Source: a virus
IMG/VR virus record: IMGVR_UViG_3300035704_000014
Span: 1 to 38,061 of that record
Direction: 5' to 3' (one strand)
Length of the DNA stretch: 38,061 bases
Below are positions 7,169 to 15,798 of the stretch, one piece after another (the first letter of the stretch is position 1; each line of letters starts with the position of its first letter). The translations under genes were made by a program, and so were the position numbers. The notes beneath the pieces are model-generated. The model did not search any database. It had not been told where the DNA came from and saw nothing but the letters and a program-made list of their open reading frames with translations.

Positions 7169-7633
7169 GTGCAGATGCACCAGGTGGCCCCGTACCCGGA
7201 TGAACTCGCCGGCCTGGTAAAGCGGCTCCGCTACCGGCGGCACATGGGCTGGTCGGTGCACCTCGACCCGGACCTGGAGCGCGACCACGCGGACGTGCAC
7301 GCCGGCCCGTCGCGCGGCCTCACCCTGGTAGTCACCCGGTGCGGGCCGAACAGCTACCACCCTGAGCAGGTCATGGTGGTCAACCACTACTTCCCTGTCA
7401 CGCCTGCGACGTACGACCTGCGGTCATGGCAGCGGTGGCTATTTGACCGGCTCGGGGACGTCGACACCCACGAGCGCATGGAAGACTTCGCGCTGCTCAC
7501 CGACGACGGCAACGCGCAGGTGCGGCCCTACGCTCCGAACCACGGGCCGGGCAATGACCCGTACCGGGTGTGCGAGTACGCCGAGGACATCGACCGGCGC
7601 ACGTCGTTCCGCGGAGACGTGAACGGTGGCTAG
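7169..7633 (+). CDS. Conserved actinophage protein next to terminase, unknown function
   Basis: 154 aa from GTG 7169, ribosome site GGGAGG upstream. Pattern HxxxPYPDELAGLVKRLRYR at the N-terminus, LTLVV in the middle, HHYFPV-like NHYFPVTPATY, RSWQRWLFDRL, and the very conserved RPYAPNHGPGNDPYRV near the C-terminus. I recognise this combination from many mycobacteriophage and Streptomyces phage genomes, encoded near terminase and portal. No catalytic function is known. It overlaps the portal start by 8 bases, so translation is coupled. Confidence 0.85.
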   Translation: MQMHQVAPYPDELAGLVKRLRYRRHMGWSVHLDPDLERDHADVHAGPSRGLTLVVTRCGPNSYHPEQVMVVNHYFPVTPATYDLRSWQRWLFDRLGDVDTHERMEDFALLTDDGNAQVRPYAPNHGPGNDPYRVCEYAEDIDRRTSFRGDVNGG

Positions 7634-9821
7634 TCCCCCGCTGACCGACATCGGCACCCCGGACTTCTGGTGGGGGCAGGTCGAACCCGAGTGGTTCGAG
7701 AACACGTACGAACTCAACTTCCCTGAGAGCGTCGTCACCTACAGCCGGATGCGGCATGACCCGCAGATCAAAGCGGTCCTCAACGCCTACATCCTCCCCA
7801 TCCTGCGCGCAACCTGGGTGATCGACCCGGACGGTGCCCGCGACGAGGTGGCCCAGCACGTAGCTGACGACCTGGGCGTCAACATCCTCGGCCAGGACGA
7901 GCGGCCGGGTGCGGCCCGCCGGCGCGGCGTCGTCTGGCAGCGTCACCTCCGGCAGGCGCTGTACGAGCAGCTGGTGTTCGGCTTCATGGCGTTCGAGCGC
8001 CGCTACCGCATCGAGGACGACGGCAGCGCGCACCTTGACCACCTCGGGGCGCGGATGCCGTGGTCGGTGGCCCGCATCAACACCAACCGTGACGGCACCA
8101 TCGAATCGCTTGAGCAGGTCACGCAGGCGACACCGATCCCGGCGAACCGGCTGGTCTGGTACGTCAACGACCTCGAAGGCGGCAACTGGACCGGCATGTC
8201 CATGCTGCGGGCCTGCTACGGCGCGTGGATGCTGAAGCACGAGAGCTGGCGGACCCACGCCACTTCCATCCGCCGGTTCGGGATGGGTGTCCCCGGTGTC
8301 GAGGCACCTCCCGGTGCGACTGCTACCCAGATCGCGCAGGCGCAGGCTATGGCCAGCGCGATGCGCGCAGGCGACCAGTCGGGCATGGCCGTCCCCGCCG
8401 GCTTCAAGCCGTTCCTGATGGGGATGACCGGCGGTGCACCCGATGCGCTGGCGTTCATCGAGTACCTGGACCGGGTGATCGCCAAGCAGGCGCTGGCCAG
8501 CCTGATCGAGCTGGGGCAGACGGAGACCGGCTCCCGGGCGCTCGGTGACACGTTCATGGACCTGTTCCTGCTGTCGCTGCAAGCGGTCGCGGACGAAGCG
8601 GCGCTCGTGGCCACCTCGGGGCAGGACGGCATCCCCGGCATCGTCACCGACATCGTGGACCAGAACTGGGGCGAGGACGAGCCCAGCCCGCGCCTGGTGT
8701 GCACCGATGTCGGTATCCAGTACGAAGCGACCGCGCAGTCGCTCCAGTACCTCACCGCGACGGGCGCACTCCAGCCTGACGCCAGCCTGGATGAGTGGAT
8801 CAGGGAGCAGTGGCACCTCCCCAAGCGCACCAGCCCGTGGATCCAGCCCGCACCGAAGCAGGCCCCGCAGCCCGCACCGGGCACGGCACCGGACAGCAAG
8901 GGCGGAGACGCGCCTGCGGTGACCGCAGGCGATACGGGCACACAAGGACAGGGGGGCTCGGATACCCCCGGTCAGGGCACCCCTGCTGCCGCTTCGGCGG
9001 CTGGCCGCAGCACGGACCAGGTGCAGCCCCGTGCGTCGGGGTCCGTGCTGCGGCGACAGCCGACCGCAGTCGAGGCGGCGTCCGGGTTCGACCCGGAACA
9101 GCACCAGCAGGAGTGGCAGTCGGCGCTCGACGCCCTGATGTCCGCGTACCAGGGTGTCGTGGCCGCACAGAAAACCGACATCGTGGACCAGGTGGTCGCC
9201 TGCCTGGAGCAGGGCAAGATCGCGCAGCTGGCCGCTATTACCGCCGACGCGTCCGGTGGTGTGCAGGTGCTGCTGAATGCCATGGTGAACGCCTGGCACG
9301 CGGCGGTGAACGCGATGATCGGCGAAGCAGCAAGCCAGGGCGTCCATATCAGCGCGGCCAGCGTGGTGATGCCGGCGCTCGACCAGATCGCAGCGGGCCG
9401 GGCCACGTTCGCCGGCACCTACATGGCGCAGCAGGGCGGATCGCGGGCGATGCGGTCAGCGCAGCCGGCGAAGGTGACGAAAGACCAGGCTGAGAGCACA
9501 GCACTGGACGTGTCCGCGTTCCTTGACGACCTGTCGTCCCGCTCGCTGCGCGATCAGCTGGGCGGTGCGCTCACCGCTGCGCAGAACGCCGGCCGTGTCG
9601 CTGTCCTGAAGGCCGCACCCGCCTCAGCGGGGACAGCGGTTTACACGGCCAGCGAGATCCTCGACGTGAACACCTGCGTGAAGTGCCAGGACGAAGACGG
9701 CCACCAGTTCGACTCCCTCGCCGCTGCGGAGGAGGCGTACCCGACCGGCGGGTACCTGAACTGCCTCGGTGACCTGCGCTGCCGTGGCACCGTCGTAGCC
9801 ATCTGGGGCGGCAATGGCTAA
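7626..9821 (+). CDS. Portal protein fused to a MuF-like head morphogenesis domain
   Basis: 731 aa from GTG 7626. Residues about 1-420 match the Mu gp29-like portal type (DUF935-like): VVTYSRMRHDPQIKAVLNAYILPI, the QLVFGFMAFERRYR motif, PANRLVWYVND, GMSMLRACYGAWMLKHE. A Pro/Gly/Thr/Ala-rich linker (about 420-490) follows. The C-terminal about 230 residues are helical and end in a MuF-type Cys motif: CVKCQDEDG (C684/C687), YPTGGYLNCLGDLRCRGT. Portals are the DNA channel vertex; MuF domains are internal head proteins needed for assembly. Fusion of the two is seen in some actinophages. It overlaps the next start by 8 bases. Confidence 0.9.
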   Translation: MASPPLTDIGTPDFWWGQVEPEWFENTYELNFPESVVTYSRMRHDPQIKAVLNAYILPILRATWVIDPDGARDEVAQHVADDLGVNILGQDERPGAARRRGVVWQRHLRQALYEQLVFGFMAFERRYRIEDDGSAHLDHLGARMPWSVARINTNRDGTIESLEQVTQATPIPANRLVWYVNDLEGGNWTGMSMLRACYGAWMLKHESWRTHATSIRRFGMGVPGVEAPPGATATQIAQAQAMASAMRAGDQSGMAVPAGFKPFLMGMTGGAPDALAFIEYLDRVIAKQALASLIELGQTETGSRALGDTFMDLFLLSLQAVADEAALVATSGQDGIPGIVTDIVDQNWGEDEPSPRLVCTDVGIQYEATAQSLQYLTATGALQPDASLDEWIREQWHLPKRTSPWIQPAPKQAPQPAPGTAPDSKGGDAPAVTAGDTGTQGQGGSDTPGQGTPAAASAAGRSTDQVQPRASGSVLRRQPTAVEAASGFDPEQHQQEWQSALDALMSAYQGVVAAQKTDIVDQVVACLEQGKIAQLAAITADASGGVQVLLNAMVNAWHAAVNAMIGEAASQGVHISAASVVMPALDQIAAGRATFAGTYMAQQGGSRAMRSAQPAKVTKDQAESTALDVSAFLDDLSSRSLRDQLGGALTAAQNAGRVAVLKAAPASAGTAVYTASEILDVNTCVKCQDEDGHQFDSLAAAEEAYPTGGYLNCLGDLRCRGTVVAIWGGNG

Positions 9822-11850
9822 GACAGGCCAGGAGAAAGCGGACCCGCTCAAGGACTACTGGGTGCACGGCCCCGGTGCCGCGAAGATCGGGTGGGGCACG
9901 CCCGGTGACTTTGACCGCTGCGTTGCCGAGGTGACGGTGCACGCGCCGGGGCTGAAGAACGTGAAGGGCTACTGCGCTGACCGCCACCATGACGCCCTGG
10001 GTGTCTGGCCTGGTCAGGAAGACAAAAAGGCCGGGGTGCTGATCGACAACACGTTCGGGTTCTTCCGCGCGGCAACTGAGGGCGTGACGGTCCCGTTCCT
10101 GTCCACCATCCCCGAAGTGGAGCTCATCGCGGCGGGCACCTGGCCGCTGTCTACCGGGGAGGCGACATTCACCCCGGAAGACCTGGCGGCGGCGGTCGCT
10201 GCGAGCAAGTGCCCGGCGGTCGGTTCCCCTGTTATCAAGCTGGGGCACACCGATGCCCGCTTCGACGGTGAGCCGGCGGTCGGCCGGGTTGCGAACATGG
10301 CGCTGTCAGCGGAGGGCAACAAGATCGTCGGTGACCTCACAGGTATGCCCGGCTGGCTCGGTGCCGTCATGGCGTCCGCGTTCCCGTCGCGGTCGATCGA
10401 GGGCTGTTACGACTGGGTGTGCCAGGTCGGGCACGTGCACCCGTTCGTCATCACCGGCCTTGCGCTCCTCGGTGTCACCGGCCCCGGGGTGGGCGTGCTG
10501 TCCACGCTGAACGACGTGGCCGCTCTCTACGGTGTGCAGGCAGCCGCCTCCACCGGCAGCACCTGGACCTTGAAGGGAGCTTCGATGACCAATCCGGTCA
10601 TGGCCGCTGGCGTGACCACGGAAGATGTGCGCCGCGCCTATTACGCGCTGGGCAGCAACAGCTACTCCATGTGGATCACGGAGATGCAGCTGAGCCCGCC
10701 GCAGCTGATCGTCTGCAACGAGACCGACGACACGGTGTACCGGGTGCCGGTCACCATCAAGGGCACCGACATCACGTTCGGGGACGCGGTGCAGGTGCAG
10801 GTGGAGTACCAGGACGTGGCCGCTGCGCGCAGCACGGGTGCGGTCCTGGTGTTCGCGAGCGCCGCCGAGTCGCGGGAAGGCGTGGTGGAAGCAGCCTGGA
10901 ATGCGACCAGTGAGGTGGCCGGGCTCGGGGACGACCCGTCAGCAAGCCTGCTCAAGGCCATGTTCGCCATCCCCGGTGACACGAAGTCCGACTCGAAGCT
11001 GCCGCACCACGACGCGGCTGACGGCAAGGTCGGCGCGGCCAACCCGGACGGGTGCAGTGCGGCGATCGCCGCTATCAACGGCGCGCACGGCGGCATCACC
11101 GGCGTGGACGCGGCCACCCAGAAGAAGGCGTACGACCACCTGGCCGCGCACCTGACTTCCGCCGGGCAGACCGCACCCGACTACAGCGGCCCCGCAGTGT
11201 CAGCCACTCAGGCGGCTGCGATGCACGACCCGTACACCGGCACCCACTCCCACGGTCACCCGGCCAACGGGAGTCAGGGCGGCGACGCAACCCACGAGCA
11301 CGAGCACACCCATTCGGGTGATGCCGATCACGGCCACAGCCACGCATCTGCGGCAGGCCCGACACAGAAGGGAGTCTCGAAGGTGGACTTCACCGACGAG
11401 CAGAACAAGGCCCTGCGGGCGGCGCTGGGTCTCAAGGAAGACGACGAGCTGACCCCGGAACTCATTGCGGCGGGGGCCGGCAAGCTCGCTGAGCAGGCCG
11501 CCGCGAAGCTCGCGGCCAGCGGCGCGCTGCCGCCCGGTGTGATCACCGTGGACAAGGAGGCGTGGGAAGGCCTGAACAAGCGGGTCGAGGACGGCGAAGC
11601 GTACCAGCGCCGGCAGGCAGTCAAGGAGCGGGACACCGTTATCGCGGCTGCGATCAAGGCCGGCAAGTTCAGCAAGGCCAGGTCCGAGGAGTGGGCGCGG
11701 AACTGGGACCTGAACCCGGAAGGCACCCGCGCGATCCTGGCCGGCCTGAAGCCGAACGTGGTGCCGGTCGACCACATCGGCGTCCCCGGCGGCGACTCGG
11801 CCGAGGACGTGGAAGACGAGTACCGGGCGCTGTTCGGCAACCCGGCCTAG
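9814..11850 (+). CDS. Capsid maturation protease with fused scaffold
   Basis: 678 aa from ATG 9814. Residues about 10-70 (DYWVHGPGAAKIGWGTPGDF, GYCADRHHDA) form a small conserved phage domain. About 75-240 is a prohead-protease-like domain related to Mu gpI: VIKLGHTD (H145), GDLTGMPGWL, then FPSRSIEG (S194); a His-Ser pair about 50 residues apart fits the S78-type arrangement. A ADGKVGAANPDGCSAAIAAI section (about 400) is a helical repeat common in these proteases. Residues 470-515 are a His-rich stretch with 11 His (THSHGH, THEHEHTH, DHGHSH), probably metal-binding. From about 524 the protein is charged and helical with EQAAAKLAAS, typical of a cleaved scaffold. Confidence 0.85.
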   Translation: MAKTGQEKADPLKDYWVHGPGAAKIGWGTPGDFDRCVAEVTVHAPGLKNVKGYCADRHHDALGVWPGQEDKKAGVLIDNTFGFFRAATEGVTVPFLSTIPEVELIAAGTWPLSTGEATFTPEDLAAAVAASKCPAVGSPVIKLGHTDARFDGEPAVGRVANMALSAEGNKIVGDLTGMPGWLGAVMASAFPSRSIEGCYDWVCQVGHVHPFVITGLALLGVTGPGVGVLSTLNDVAALYGVQAAASTGSTWTLKGASMTNPVMAAGVTTEDVRRAYYALGSNSYSMWITEMQLSPPQLIVCNETDDTVYRVPVTIKGTDITFGDAVQVQVEYQDVAAARSTGAVLVFASAAESREGVVEAAWNATSEVAGLGDDPSASLLKAMFAIPGDTKSDSKLPHHDAADGKVGAANPDGCSAAIAAINGAHGGITGVDAATQKKAYDHLAAHLTSAGQTAPDYSGPAVSATQAAAMHDPYTGTHSHGHPANGSQGGDATHEHEHTHSGDADHGHSHASAAGPTQKGVSKVDFTDEQNKALRAALGLKEDDELTPELIAAGAGKLAEQAAAKLAASGALPPGVITVDKEAWEGLNKRVEDGEAYQRRQAVKERDTVIAAAIKAGKFSKARSEEWARNWDLNPEGTRAILAGLKPNVVPVDHIGVPGGDSAEDVEDEYRALFGNPA

Positions 11851-11890
11851 TAGCCGCCCGCACCAGCAGGTAACGGAACAGGAGGAACCG

Positions 11891-12256
11891 ATGTCAGGCG
11901 ACTACAACCCGGTCAATGACGCAGACCGCATCCCGCTCACCGCTTCGGCGGCGATCACGGAAGGCCAGCTGCTTGCCGTGTCCGGGGTCAACACCGTCGC
12001 GCCGGCCGGCGCAGCTGCGGTCGTGCTCGGCGTGGCGGCGTACGCAGCCGCATCCGGCACCCGCGTGACGGTGCTCGAAAAGGACATGGAGCACGAGACC
12101 ACCACGACCCTCGGCGTCACCGCCGGGGACGTGCTCATCAGCGGTACCAGCGGCGTGGTTGAGACGGCGGGCACCAGCCCGGCCGCCGCGACCGTCGTCG
12201 GGGTCGCGCTCACCACAGCGGCAGCCCTCGCAAAGGCCCGCTGGAAGGGCCTGTAG
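11891..12256 (+). CDS. Head decoration (capsid cement) protein, DUF2190-like
   Basis: 121 aa from ATG 11891, AGGAGG 9 bases upstream. The pattern ITEGQLLAVSG...VLGVAAYAAASGTRVTV...AGDVLISGTSGVV...VVGVALTTAA matches the small beta-rich cement proteins placed between protease/scaffold and major capsid in many siphophages. These bind the outside of the expanded shell and stabilise it. The location exactly between protease and capsid gene supports this. No Cys. The final ARWKGL matches the usual short charged end. Confidence 0.8.
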   Translation: MSGDYNPVNDADRIPLTASAAITEGQLLAVSGVNTVAPAGAAAVVLGVAAYAAASGTRVTVLEKDMEHETTTTLGVTAGDVLISGTSGVVETAGTSPAAATVVGVALTTAAALAKARWKGL

Positions 12257-12295
12257 GCCCCAGCTAGTCCTGATACCGCCTCAGCGCCCGGAGGC

Positions 12296-12317
12296 TTCGA
12301 TCAAGAAAGGGATCGAA
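12296..12317 (+). promoter_or_regulatory. Hairpin presenting the major capsid ribosome site
   Basis: TTCGATC (12296-12302), 8-base loop AAGAAAGG, GATCGAA (12311-12317), ending 4 bases before ATG 12322. The Shine-Dalgarno-like AAAGG lies in the loop, and AGAAAGGGA spans its edge, so the site is exposed, not hidden. This looks like a stabilising or enhancing leader for the most abundant phage protein; function is inferred. Confidence 0.5.
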
Positions 12318-12321
12318 ACAC

Positions 12322-13248
12322 ATGGTTAACGTGTACCCTCCGGCACCCGCGACGTTGAGCGGCGACATCCTCAACATCTCCCGGTTCCTGTCAACCCCGA
12401 CAGCGATCCGCCGCCGGCTTCGCACCTACGTGGACCTCCGGTTCATCTCAGACCAGATCCTCACCCAGCGCTTCAACAGCGCGGGCGGCGCGGTGCTGTA
12501 CGAGCAGAGTGAGCCGTTCCTGACTGACCGGGCTGTTGAAGCGGTCACCCCCGGCAGCACCTACCCGAAGGCCGGCATCCCGACTGGTACCGCTGCGCTC
12601 GCTGCGGTGTCCAAGTGGGGTCAGGCGATCGAGATTACCGACGAGGACATCTCGCGGAACGTCTACGGCGGCCAGCTGGTTGACCGCAACCTGCAGAAGC
12701 TGGTCAACAGCATCATCGCCCAGGTCGACGCGGTGACCATGAGCGCCATCGCGTCTGCGGTGACTGCGACCAGTGCGGCCACGTCGGGTCACTGGGACGT
12801 GAACGGGACGGCGGCGATCCTGCGGGACATCCTGCTGGCCAAGAAGGTCATCACCGACCTGAAGCTGGGCTACAACCCGAATGTCCTGCTGGTCGACGAC
12901 CTCATGTGGGCGTACCTCATGAGCGACGACAAGATCACCAACGCGCTGCGCAGGGAGACGACGGACAACCCGGTCTACTCGGGCACCATCGACACCCTGG
13001 CCGGGCTCACGATCATCAACAGCCCGAACGCGCCGGCTAGCCCGATGGTGCTCGACAGCACCCAGCTCGGCGGCATGGCCGACGAGCAGCCGTCCGCGCC
13101 CGGCTACGCGATCAGCGACCTGGCCGTCCAGGTCAAGAGCATCCGCGTGGACGACGCCGACATGTGGAAGATGCAGGGCCGCCGCCTGACCGTCCCTGTG
13201 GTGCAGGAGCCCGGCTCCGCTGTCACCATCACCGGCACGCACGCCTGA
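12322..13248 (+). CDS. Major capsid protein, HK97 fold
   Basis: 308 aa from ATG 12322. The N-terminus has the actinophage capsid pattern FLSTPTAIRRRLRTYVDLRF followed by GGAVLYEQSEPFL, TAALAAVSKWGQAIEITDEDISR, and the later LMWAYLMSDDKI and LTIINSPNAPASPMVLDSTQLGGM. It forms the icosahedral shell; position after protease/scaffold and decoration genes is canonical. Length is near the usual 280-320 aa. There is no obvious long N-terminal delta domain, consistent with a separate scaffold encoded in the protease gene. Confidence 0.93.
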   Translation: MVNVYPPAPATLSGDILNISRFLSTPTAIRRRLRTYVDLRFISDQILTQRFNSAGGAVLYEQSEPFLTDRAVEAVTPGSTYPKAGIPTGTAALAAVSKWGQAIEITDEDISRNVYGGQLVDRNLQKLVNSIIAQVDAVTMSAIASAVTATSAATSGHWDVNGTAAILRDILLAKKVITDLKLGYNPNVLLVDDLMWAYLMSDDKITNALRRETTDNPVYSGTIDTLAGLTIINSPNAPASPMVLDSTQLGGMADEQPSAPGYAISDLAVQVKSIRVDDADMWKMQGRRLTVPVVQEPGSAVTITGTHA

Positions 13249-13264
13249 TAGGGGACAGCAGCTC

Positions 13265-13738
13265 ATGTCGGACAAGACGAAGTACCGGGTGACCGGCGCG
13301 TATGTCCTCTTCAAGACCTCCGCTAACCAGCTGGGCACCCCGGCGATCCTCGGGTTCCACGAGGGTGCGACGGTGCCGGAGGACGTGAGTGAGGAGTCGA
13401 TCGCGCACCACCTGCGCCAGGGGCTGATCGAGGAGATCCCGGTCAAGGCCATGCCGGTGGCCGCGCCGCGCAGCGACGAGACCGGCGACGGCACCCCTGG
13501 CGGTGACCACCCGGACAAGTCTGACCCGGACAACACGGGTGCAGCAGTCGTGTCGCAGGGACCGGGCTCGGGCAAGGCCGATGACGCCAAGCCTGAGAAC
13601 AAGACTTCCAGTGCCGCCAATGCGGACGGCGGCGCTGGAAGCACCACAGCCGGGGCACAGCCAGCCGCTGCGGGGCCTAAGCCCGCAACTAGGTCCACGG
13701 GGACCGCTGGCAAGTCCGGCAGCTCTAAGGCGGGCTGA
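13265..13738 (+). CDS. Head-associated protein with disordered C-terminal tail
   Basis: 157 aa from ATG 13265. The N-terminal about 60 residues are folded (TKYRVTGAYVLFKT, GFHEGATVPEDVSEESIAHHL, RQGLIEEIP). The remaining about 95 are Gly/Pro/Ala/Ser-rich and charged, with no cysteine. The folded part matches a short conserved region often found after the capsid gene in actinophages; a head-completion role is likely but unproven. The 15448 gene has a comparable folded segment joined to low-complexity sequence. Confidence 0.75.
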   Translation: MSDKTKYRVTGAYVLFKTSANQLGTPAILGFHEGATVPEDVSEESIAHHLRQGLIEEIPVKAMPVAAPRSDETGDGTPGGDHPDKSDPDNTGAAVVSQGPGSGKADDAKPENKTSSAANADGGAGSTTAGAQPAAAGPKPATRSTGTAGKSGSSKAG

Positions 13739-13741
13739 GGC

Positions 13742-14245
13742 GTGCCGGGTGAGGCATGGGTGCCGACGCTCCCAGACGTAGCCCGGCACATCCCGACGCG
13801 CACCAGGGACGTGAAGACGCCGGGTAGTGACGTGCTGCTCAACACCTTCACAGCCAGTACCACCCCTACCGCTGAGCAGGCGCAGGCCGTCATTGACACC
13901 GTGGTCGGGACGCTCCTCGCGTTCACCGGCCCGCTGCCTGCCAGCAACGACATCCAGACAGCCGCCCGTTCCGCAGTCGAGTGGCGGTCAGCGGCCGACA
14001 TCGAGATCGCCTACCCCAACCGGGATGCCGACGTTCAGGTGTACCAGCAGCTCGACGGCCGGGCGACCGCCGCCTGGAATCAGCTGGTCACCATCCTCGA
14101 AGCAGCCGGGTCGGGGCCGGGCTTGCCCGACGAGATGGTGACCTACAGCTTCCCGCCGCCGGTGCGCTGGGGTGACGTGTCGCCGGGCAGCGGCATCTAT
14201 CCGCCGGGATACCGGCCGCCGCCGTTCAGGAGGAGTTTTGGCTAG
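13742..14245 (+). CDS. Head-tail adaptor
   Basis: 167 aa from GTG 13742, three bases after the previous stop; the ribosome site is weak. The start AWVPTLPDVARHIPTRT is characteristic of the actinophage head-tail connector that follows the capsid gene; later EQAQAVIDTVVGTLL and RSAVEWRSAADIEIAYPNRD are helical as in gp15/gp6-like adaptors. It should form a ring under the portal. The C-terminal about 30 residues are Pro/Gly-rich. It overlaps the next start by 8 bases. Confidence 0.8.
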   Translation: MPGEAWVPTLPDVARHIPTRTRDVKTPGSDVLLNTFTASTTPTAEQAQAVIDTVVGTLLAFTGPLPASNDIQTAARSAVEWRSAADIEIAYPNRDADVQVYQQLDGRATAAWNQLVTILEAAGSGPGLPDEMVTYSFPPPVRWGDVSPGSGIYPPGYRPPPFRRSFG

Positions 14246-14651
14246 CGCCGACGTGACGATCGTCTGGGACAGCGCTGTGGTGCGGTCGCTCGGCCAGGAC
14301 GTGAGCGTGCAGGCGCTCATGGACCGGCTGTCTGCGTTCGCGGTGCAGTCGATGAAGAAGCACACGCCCGTCTCCCCCGTAGGCAAGCTGCACCGTTCCG
14401 GGGCGCTCCGCAGCTCAGTGCACGCGGAGAAGCAGCCGGACGGGACGGTGCTGGTCGGCCCGTCGCTGGACTACGGCGTCTACGTCAACGACGGCACCCG
14501 CCCGCACATCATCCGCTCGCACGGCAACTACCCGCTCCGCAACGCTGAGACAGGGCAGGTGTTCGGCCGTGAGGTGCACCATCCCGGTACGACAGCTCAG
14601 CCGTTCGTGCAGGAGACCGCAGCCGACATCAACGGGCTGACGATCCGGTGA
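14238..14651 (+). CDS. HK97 gp10-like tail completion/joining protein (TTG start)
   Basis: 137 aa. The start is taken as TTG 14238 because AGGAGG (14229-14234) lies 3-4 bases upstream; an earlier open extension to 14172 has no site. Features of the gp10-like family: LMDRLSAFAVQSMKKHTPV, KLHRSGALRSSVHAEK, then LDYGVYVNDGTRPHIIRSHG and HPGTTAQPFVQE. These proteins join head and tail. The GTGA overlap to the next gene fits the usual connector order. Confidence 0.85.
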   Translation: MASADVTIVWDSAVVRSLGQDVSVQALMDRLSAFAVQSMKKHTPVSPVGKLHRSGALRSSVHAEKQPDGTVLVGPSLDYGVYVNDGTRPHIIRSHGNYPLRNAETGQVFGREVHHPGTTAQPFVQETAADINGLTIR

Positions 14652-15064
14652 TCGCCGTTGAGCGCGCGCTGCGCGAGTGGGTGAACGCACGGCCGATCGT
14701 CACCGCCGGGGGGCCGCTCCCCCGTGGCGCTTACGCGAAGCTGCAGCGGTCCCCGGCCGCCGGTGCTTACGCGGTGCTGCAGCGCAACCCCGAAGGCATC
14801 CCGGTCGGGCCGGTGGCCGAGGACGGGTCGGTGGTCGTAGCCCGGATGCAGGCGATGGTGTTCGCCGGCACCGTGGAAGCGGCCGAAGACGGTGCTGCCG
14901 CGCTGCGCAGCGAGTTCGAGACGCTGACCGGCCGCCCGCAGCCGTGCGGCGACACAGGGGTCACCGTCCTGGTGGCCGACAACCACAACGGGCCGTTCGC
15001 GGTGCCGGGCACGGCCGAGGAGTACTGCTTCCAGGTCGGCGCTGATTTCATGCTCACCGGATAG
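14648..15064 (+). CDS. Tail terminator-like protein
   Basis: 138 aa from GTG 14648 (overlaps previous stop). Starts IAVERALREWVNARP with GAYAKLQRSPAAGAYAVLQR, then AMVFAGTVEAAEDGAAALRSEFETL and ends FQVGADFMLTG. This is the typical pattern of minor tail/tail terminator proteins that cap the tail tube before joining. Position between gp10-like protein and tail tube gene supports it. Confidence 0.75.
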   Translation: MIAVERALREWVNARPIVTAGGPLPRGAYAKLQRSPAAGAYAVLQRNPEGIPVGPVAEDGSVVVARMQAMVFAGTVEAAEDGAAALRSEFETLTGRPQPCGDTGVTVLVADNHNGPFAVPGTAEEYCFQVGADFMLTG

Positions 15065-15077
15065 GAGAACCGAACAC

Positions 15078-15437
15078 ATGGGCGCACTGGCCATCCTCGA
15101 CACCATCGACCGCGTTAGCGGCCTTGACCTGAATACCGCAAGCCTGGTGTCACCGGGTGCGAGCGGCGACACGATGCCGCCTGGTTCCGACATCTACCTG
15201 CGGGTCAAGGCGGGCACGACCGCCTGCGTCGCCAGCGTCATCAACGCGGCATCGAACGCCGGCCCTGACGGGACGTACCTCGCGCCGCTCGCGCTCGGTT
15301 CGGTGACCAGCGCCGACAAGGTGTTCGGCCCGTTCCCGGCAAGCACGTTCGCTGACCCGAGCGACGGCCAGGTCCACGTCTCCTACTCGGCCACCAGCGG
15401 CGTCACGGTGGGCGTGTACCGCATCACCAACGCTTAG
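15078..15437 (+). CDS. Small beta-rich structural protein
   Basis: 119 aa from ATG 15078, AGGAG upstream. Mostly beta-sheet: YLRVKAGTTACVASVINAAS, LGSVTSADKVFGPFPASTFADPS, GQVHVSYSATSGVTVGVYRI. This GPF-centred beta-sandwich resembles small phage surface or decoration modules that also occur next to tail genes. It could be a tail tube or head decoration; the sequence alone does not decide. No signal peptide or membrane segment. Confidence 0.7.
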   Translation: MGALAILDTIDRVSGLDLNTASLVSPGASGDTMPPGSDIYLRVKAGTTACVASVINAASNAGPDGTYLAPLALGSVTSADKVFGPFPASTFADPSDGQVHVSYSATSGVTVGVYRITNA

Positions 15438-15447
15438 GAGGTACCCG

Positions 15448-15795
15448 ATGGCCCCGGCCAAGAAGGGCGCTGGTGCAGCGGACGGCACTCCAGATCAGGG
15501 AGCGCCAGACGCGGCTGTGCCGGACGTAACCCAGGAGGACACCAGTGCACCAGGCAGCGCCCCAGCCGCGCCGCCTGCCCCGCTGCTGCCCGCGTCGTAC
15601 TACGTCGCCAGGACGGACCTGTGGATCGGCGGCCTGTCCGGCACCATGCCTGTCCGGGCGTTCAACGCCGGCTCGCGCGTGCCTGCCGACCTGGTGGAGA
15701 AGAACGGCTGGACCAACCAGGTAGTCCACCCGGACGACCTCACGCAGCCTGCGCCCGCAGCAACCACTGACGCCACAGCGGCGGGACAGGAGTAA
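15448..15795 (+). CDS. Tail-region protein with low-complexity flanks
   Basis: 115 aa from ATG 15448, AGGAGG about 9 bases upstream. The first about 45 residues are Ala/Pro/Gly/Asp-rich; a short folded middle (SYYVARTDLWIGGLSGTMPV, FNAGSRVPADLVEKNGW) follows; the end is again Ala/Thr-rich. The folded part resembles the end-piece of the 13265 protein (GxxVPxDxxx pattern), so the two may share a fold. Function unknown. Confidence 0.7.
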   Translation: MAPAKKGAGAADGTPDQGAPDAAVPDVTQEDTSAPGSAPAAPPAPLLPASYYVARTDLWIGGLSGTMPVRAFNAGSRVPADLVEKNGWTNQVVHPDDLTQPAPAATTDATAAGQE

Positions 15796-15798
15796 GCG

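Noticed and set aside
7497-9347. 616-aa minus-strand frame opposite the portal
   Set aside because: GC-rich third-position shadow. The plus-strand portal has clear motifs; the antisense one has none.
12448-14001. 517-aa minus-strand frame over capsid and adaptor genes
   Set aside because: Same shadow effect; the capsid is certain on the plus strand.
14172-14237. Upstream extension of the gp10-like gene
   Set aside because: TTG 14238 has the AGGAGG site directly upstream; the extension lies inside the adaptor gene and lacks one.
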